From assembly GCA_034423575.1 (NCBI GenBank), contig DAOUIF010000018.1, positions 25,842 through 89,841 on the forward strand: 64,000 nucleotides of DNA. The letters run 5' to 3'. The translations under genes and the position numbers were made by a program. The notes beneath the pieces are model-generated. The model saw nothing but the letters and a program-made list of their open reading frames with translations, searched no databases and had not been told where the DNA came from. The DNA is from Bin87 sp034423575. GTDB taxonomy: Bacteria > Chloroflexota > Dehalococcoidia > Lucifugimonadales > UBA3495. This document shows positions 61,110 to 64,000 of the stretch, piece after piece. Every line of letters begins with the position of its first letter. Within the stretch, counting starts at the first letter, position 1.

Positions 61110-62242
61110 GCAGATTGAAGGACAAATGCGCCATCGTTGGCGTGGGAGAGACGGTCTACAACCGGGACTCCGGCAGGACCGAGTTGAACATGGCCGTGGA
61201 GGCGGCCAACCGCGCCATCGCCGACGCGGGTCTGGTTCCCCAGGATATTGACGGCATCGTGAAGTTTACCGCCGACTCCACACCCCAGGGGGAATTGGCC
61301 GCCTGCCTGGGTATTCCCTACCTGCGGTACTACGGCGAATTGGGGCCGCTGGGCGGGGCCGCCTGCGGCCCGGTCATACAGTCGGCGATGGCCGTTGCCC
61401 AGGGCCTGGTCAACAACGTGCTGGTGTATCGTTCCGTCAACGGACGCTCCGGGCAACGCTACGGCTCCGGCACCGTCACCACCCGCCGGGGCCTGGGCAG
61501 CTCCGCATTCACCGAGCCCTACGGCCTGTTGGTACCGGGGCAATCCAGCGCACTGCGGGCGCGTCGCCACATGCACGAGTTCGGCACCAAGATGGAGCAT
61601 TTTGGCGCGGTGGCGGTGGCCTTCCGAAATAACGCCTGTCTCAATCCCAAGGCCATCATGCACGGGCGGCCCATCACCATGGAGGATTACCTGACCTCCA
61701 GAATGTTCTTCGACCCCCTGCACATACTGGACTGCGCGCTGGAGGCCGACGGGGCCAACGCTTTCGTCATCACCTCGGCGGAAAGGGCGGCCAACCTGAA
61801 ACAGCCGCCGGTGTACATCACCAGCGCCGCCCAAACGCTGCTGGCCGGTATGAGCGGGCACGGGCGTTCCTGGGACGAAAGCGGCGGAGCCCTGATGGCC
61901 CCCGAGTTGTTCGGTGAGGCTGGGATCACCCCGCAGGACATTGACGTGGTCGGCTTCTACGACCACTTCAGCCCGGTGATTATCACCAAGCTGGAGGACT
62001 ACGGTTTCTGCCAGCGCGGCGAGGGCGGGCCCTTCGTCGAGGGGGGCAGGATTGAAGTGGGCGGAGAACTGCCGGTCAACACTTCCGGCGGGCATCTGTC
62101 CGAGGCCTACCTTCAGGGCATGAACCAGATCATCGAAGTGGTGCGTCAGTTGCGGGGACAGTCCCCGGCCCAGGTGGAGGGCGCGGAGTTGGGTCTGGTT
62201 GACAGTGGTGACGGCTCGGGCGCCTTGATACTGAGGAGGTGA
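61106..62242 (+). CDS. Thiolase-fold (SCP-x / lipid-transfer type) protein
   Basis: 378 aa from the ATG at 61106, after an AGGAGGG. The thiolase fold is clear: KCAIVGVGETVYNRDSGRTELNMAVEAANRAIADAGLVPQDIDGIV, the substrate loop with GLVNNVLVYRSVNGRSG, ISTSAERAANL-like middle, and the C-terminal DFYDHFSPVIITKLEDYGFC, PVNTSGGHLSEAYLQGMNQIIEVVRQLRG and DSGDGSGALILRR. The catalytic Cys of the N-terminal half is not in its usual context, as in many lipid-transfer members that work with a DUF35 partner. The DUF35 gene follows after 7 bases, so the two make one complex. The likely role is C-C bond cleavage or formation on acyl-CoAs. Confidence 0.88.
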   Translation: MSRLKDKCAIVGVGETVYNRDSGRTELNMAVEAANRAIADAGLVPQDIDGIVKFTADSTPQGELAACLGIPYLRYYGELGPLGGAACGPVIQSAMAVAQGLVNNVLVYRSVNGRSGQRYGSGTVTTRRGLGSSAFTEPYGLLVPGQSSALRARRHMHEFGTKMEHFGAVAVAFRNNACLNPKAIMHGRPITMEDYLTSRMFFDPLHILDCALEADGANAFVITSAERAANLKQPPVYITSAAQTLLAGMSGHGRSWDESGGALMAPELFGEAGITPQDIDVVGFYDHFSPVIITKLEDYGFCQRGEGGPFVEGGRIEVGGELPVNTSGGHLSEAYLQGMNQIIEVVRQLRGQSPAQVEGAELGLVDSGDGSGALILRR

Positions 62243-62249
62243 GGCAGCC

Positions 62250-62663
62250 ATGACTACCGCTAATTTTCCCCTGCCGGTGCCCAACCTGGACAACCAGGAA
62301 TTCTGGGACCAGTGCCGGCAGCACCGGCTGGTGCTGCGGCGTTGCCTGGACTGCCCTGCCTTCCACCATCCGCCAGGCCCCAACTGCCCGGAGTGCGCTT
62401 CGTCCAACCTGGAGTGGGTGGAGTCGCCGGGGAAGGGCAAGGTCTACACCTACGTCATAACCCGCCAGCCGGTGAACCCGGCCTTCCGGGAGCGTCTCCC
62501 CTGGGGCGTGGTGGAAGTTGAGCTGGAGGAAGGAGTCCACCTGATCAGCAATCTGGTGGACTGTGACGCGGACGACATCGAGATCGGCATGGAAGTGGAG
62601 GTAGTCTTTGAGGCGGTCAACGACGAGATAACCCTGCCCAAGTTCAGGAGAGTCGGACAGTAG
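62250..62663 (+). CDS. DUF35 OB-fold protein with zinc ribbon (thiolase partner)
   Basis: 137 aa. An N-terminal zinc ribbon (CLDCPAFHHPPGPNCPECASSNLEW, two Cys pairs, about residues 32-56) precedes the OB-fold (GKGKVYTYVITRQPVNPAFRERLPWGVVEVELEEGVHLISNLVD). DUF35 proteins bind and support thiolases or hydroxymethylglutaryl-CoA synthase-like enzymes and pass acyl-CoA. Start ATG follows GAGGTGAGG and lies 7 bases after the thiolase stop. Confidence 0.93.
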   Translation: MTTANFPLPVPNLDNQEFWDQCRQHRLVLRRCLDCPAFHHPPGPNCPECASSNLEWVESPGKGKVYTYVITRQPVNPAFRERLPWGVVEVELEEGVHLISNLVDCDADDIEIGMEVEVVFEAVNDEITLPKFRRVGQ

Positions 62664-62777
62664 CCATATCCCAGTAGGGTTGCCCTGACTTTCTCCCCGT
62701 CGCAGTGTCAGTTCGGCGGGAATCAGGCGCCGGTTCTTGGCGTCGGAAGCTAGTGGTCCGAAATCTTTGAAAGGTCA

Positions 62778-62960
62778 TCACTCTGGGGGGCGTTGCCACA
62801 GCAGTCGGCATAACAACCGTCTCACCTCGGGCGCCGTCAGGTGGATGAGTTCCTCCGTAGCGGTCAGGCCGCGGATATTAGCGTCGTAAATCTCATGGTC
62901 GCGGCGTTGCTGCTCGGTGTAGGGGATTTTGCTGTCCGGGATTTCTATGTCGGTGGACAT
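62778..62960 (-). CDS. Small hypothetical protein
   Basis: 60 aa, acidic at the start and helical at the end: MSTDIEIPDSKIPYTEQQRRDHEIYDANIRGLTATEELIHLTAPEVRRLLCRLLWQRPPE. I do not recognise a family. The sequence has a believable amphipathic helix and no low-complexity bias. It lies opposite to the DUF35 gene, just before a palindromic repeat. Confidence 0.45.
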   Translation of the reverse strand: MSTDIEIPDSKIPYTEQQRRDHEIYDANIRGLTATEELIHLTAPEVRRLLCRLLWQRPPE

Positions 62961-63019
62961 GGCTGTCTCCGGCGTGCCGGCTCTGATGGCTCAACGGTCA
63001 TAATGTACTATGCGTATCG

Positions 63020-63165
63020 CTCGAGCTGTAATTGCGAACATATCGCCCGAGTTGTCATTACGAGCGCAGCGCGGCAATCCCGTTGCTATAAAGGCCAACC
63101 TTCCGCCAATGAGATCGCCACGTCCCTGCGCTCCTCGCGATGACAAACTCGGCACGCGTGAGCAT
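63020..63165. repeat. GTCATTGCGAG palindromic repeat, copy 4
   Basis: GAGTTGTCATTACGAGCGCAGCG at the left and CTGCGCTCCTCGCGATGACAAACTC at the right form the outer arms, with AATCCCGTTGC and GAGATCGCCACG inside and a GCACGCGTGAG flank like the other copies. It lies between the small hypothetical gene and the next dispersed repeat. Confidence 0.85.
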
Positions 63166-63170
63166 CCACT

Positions 63171-63218
63171 CAATCCTGATAATCCCCAAATCCGGCAACT
63201 CCTGATTCTGACGGTGAC
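63171..63218. repeat. Dispersed repeat, copy B of the 11158-11267 element
   Basis: CAATCCTGATAATCCCCAAA to ...TTCTGACGGTGAC matches the reverse complement of 11153-11200 with a few substitutions. Only one arm is present. It lies directly next to palindromic repeat copy 4 and just before the next gene. Confidence 0.8.
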
Positions 63219-63224
63219 TTTGCC

Positions 63225-63758
63225 ATGCCCTCCTACCCCCACATCGACCGCTACCACGCCGGCCTCCGGCGCTTCCTCCAGTTCGGCGGCTCCGACAACG
63301 AGCAGAGCATCCGCCGCGCCTTTGCCGTCTGCCTCGACTCCTACTGCCGCGACCACCGCGAGAAGCTCGCCCTCGTCGACGAACTCGACGCCGGGGGCTC
63401 CTCCCGCAACCGCCCCGACGGCACGGTCAAGGACTCCCTCCGCATGGCCCGCGGCTACTGGGAGGTCAAGGACACCCACGACGACCTTGACGCCGAAATC
63501 CAGGCCAAGTTCAACCGCGGCTACCCCCGGGACAACATCCTCTTCGAGGACTCCCAGACCGCCGTCCTCATCCAGAACGGCAGCGAGGCCATGCGCGTCG
63601 ACATGGCCCGCCCGGGCGAGCTGCACCGCCTCATCCGCCGCTTCCTGGACTACGAGCTGACCGAGATCGAGGAGTTCCGCCAGGCCCGCCAGCAGTTCAA
63701 GACCGACCTACCCGCCGTCCTGGAGAGCCTGCGCGAATCCGTGGCCGACGCCGCGTGA
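63225..63758 (+). CDS. Type ISP-like restriction enzyme N-terminal nuclease domain, stand-alone or truncated
   Basis: 177 aa that match the N-terminal nuclease domain of type ISP restriction-modification enzymes: SIRRAFAVCLDSYCRDHREKLALVDEL, then RPDGTVKDSLRMARGYWEVKDTHDDLDAEIQAKFNRGYPRDNILFEDSQTAVLIQNG, with a PD-(D/E)XK-type D-x-EVK core. Full members go on for over 700 residues into helicase and methyltransferase domains; here the frame stops with TGA after SVADAA. Nearly all codons end in C, unlike the neighbours, which hints at recent acquisition. It may be a gene fragment. Confidence 0.7.
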   Translation: MPSYPHIDRYHAGLRRFLQFGGSDNEQSIRRAFAVCLDSYCRDHREKLALVDELDAGGSSRNRPDGTVKDSLRMARGYWEVKDTHDDLDAEIQAKFNRGYPRDNILFEDSQTAVLIQNGSEAMRVDMARPGELHRLIRRFLDYELTEIEEFRQARQQFKTDLPAVLESLRESVADAA

Positions 63759-63879
63759 GCGCCCTTCAAGGTGCTGAAAGCCCCATTTCATTGCAAGATC
63801 AGTAGCCCGGGAGTACCTTGTGAGTTGACGCAAACACCGAGGCGAAGGAATGTCTACTAACCATTGGTGCTAGTTGGTG

Positions 63880-64000
63880 TCAGAGGACGAATTGAGCAAT
63901 GGAGCGGTGGATGCGCCCGGTTGCGTCGGGTTCCAGTCCGTTCCACTGCACCAGGAGGTTGAAGGCCATCATCAGGTAGGCCAGATGCGCCTCAAAGCCG
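63880..64000 (-). CDS. Partial C-terminal end, possibly a transposase
   Basis: Forty codons run off the right edge of the window: GFEAHLAYLMMAFNLLVQWNGLEPDATGRIHRSIAQFVL and stop. The AFNLLVQWN-type ending resembles the C-termini of DDE transposases, but the piece is too short to decide. The start lies outside the window. Confidence 0.35.
   Translation of the reverse strand, partial: GFEAHLAYLMMAFNLLVQWNGLEPDATGRIHRSIAQFVL

Noticed and set aside
1..64000. tRNA, rRNA or replication origin
   Set aside because: I found no cloverleaf-type sequence, rRNA motif or DnaA-box cluster by eye; a tRNA-scan would be decisive.

Overview
The window is a GC-rich bacterial segment with dense, mostly short-spaced genes. 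Its gene mix is the one seen in environmental Chloroflexota (SAR202 / Dehalococcoidia-like genomes): several Dpp/Opp-type ABC importers with lipoprotein binding proteins, LLM-class flavin monooxygenases, three CaiB/BaiF CoA-transferases, a thiolase/DUF35 pair, NHL, PQQ and arylsulfotransferase beta-propellers, and many dead transposases. No rRNA or tRNA gene was seen, so the lineage is an inference from gene content.

Layout. 0-8 kb: three paralogous family-5 binding lipoproteins, with a cobalamin riboswitch and an intrinsic terminator between the first and second, then one DppB and one DppC permease and no ATPase. 8-12.7 kb: FMN-dependent alpha-hydroxy-acid oxidase, DUF998 protein, LLM monooxygenase, NHL propeller, small membrane protein. 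12.7-15 kb: a UGSC-family gene with an in-frame TGA exactly at the Sec of the U-G-S-C motif, its conserved partner gene, a coiled-coil gene and a duplicated 3' fragment of the UGSC gene. 15.6-22 kb: LLM enzyme with an NMT1/THI5-like binding protein, arylsulfotransferase-like propeller, GlcG/HbpS protein, CoA-transferase, CaCA exchanger. 22.2-26.8 kb: a second Dpp-type importer with an intrinsic terminator. 27-36.4 kb: SDR, exonuclease III, nuclease-like coiled-coil protein, alpha/beta hydrolase, cupin, Na/Pi cotransporter, two CoA-transferases. 37.2-42.3 kb: a very large glycosyltransferase / kinase-like / methyltransferase / glycosyltransferase polypeptide, broken into two frames. 42.3-51 kb: IS110, IS701-type and IS21 remnants around a third Dpp-type importer and a PQQ propeller. 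51.4-60 kb: a type I restriction-modification operon (hsdM, three toxin-antitoxin-like genes, hsdS, a TIGR02391-like gene, hsdR, a YgjP-like metallopeptidase) with two in-frame amber codons. 60.3-64 kb: gene debris, thiolase plus DUF35, dispersed repeats, and a truncated type ISP-like nuclease domain.

How it works together. Most of the window is uptake and catabolism of organic solutes: binding proteins and permeases bring in peptides, metals or cofactors, and CoA-transferases, thiolase, LLM and FMN enzymes process acids and recalcitrant compounds. The riboswitch ties the first importer to cobalamin status, which suggests corrinoid or cobalt uptake. The UGSC gene implies that the host decodes UGA as selenocysteine; the machinery is outside the window. 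The hsd locus is a defence island in one translationally coupled chain, possibly decaying. Palindromic repeat families recur between genes and link distant parts of the window.

The signals most worth following are the UGSC selenoprotein locus, the riboswitch-controlled ATPase-less importer, the giant polymer-synthase-like protein, and the two amber codons in the hsd operon.
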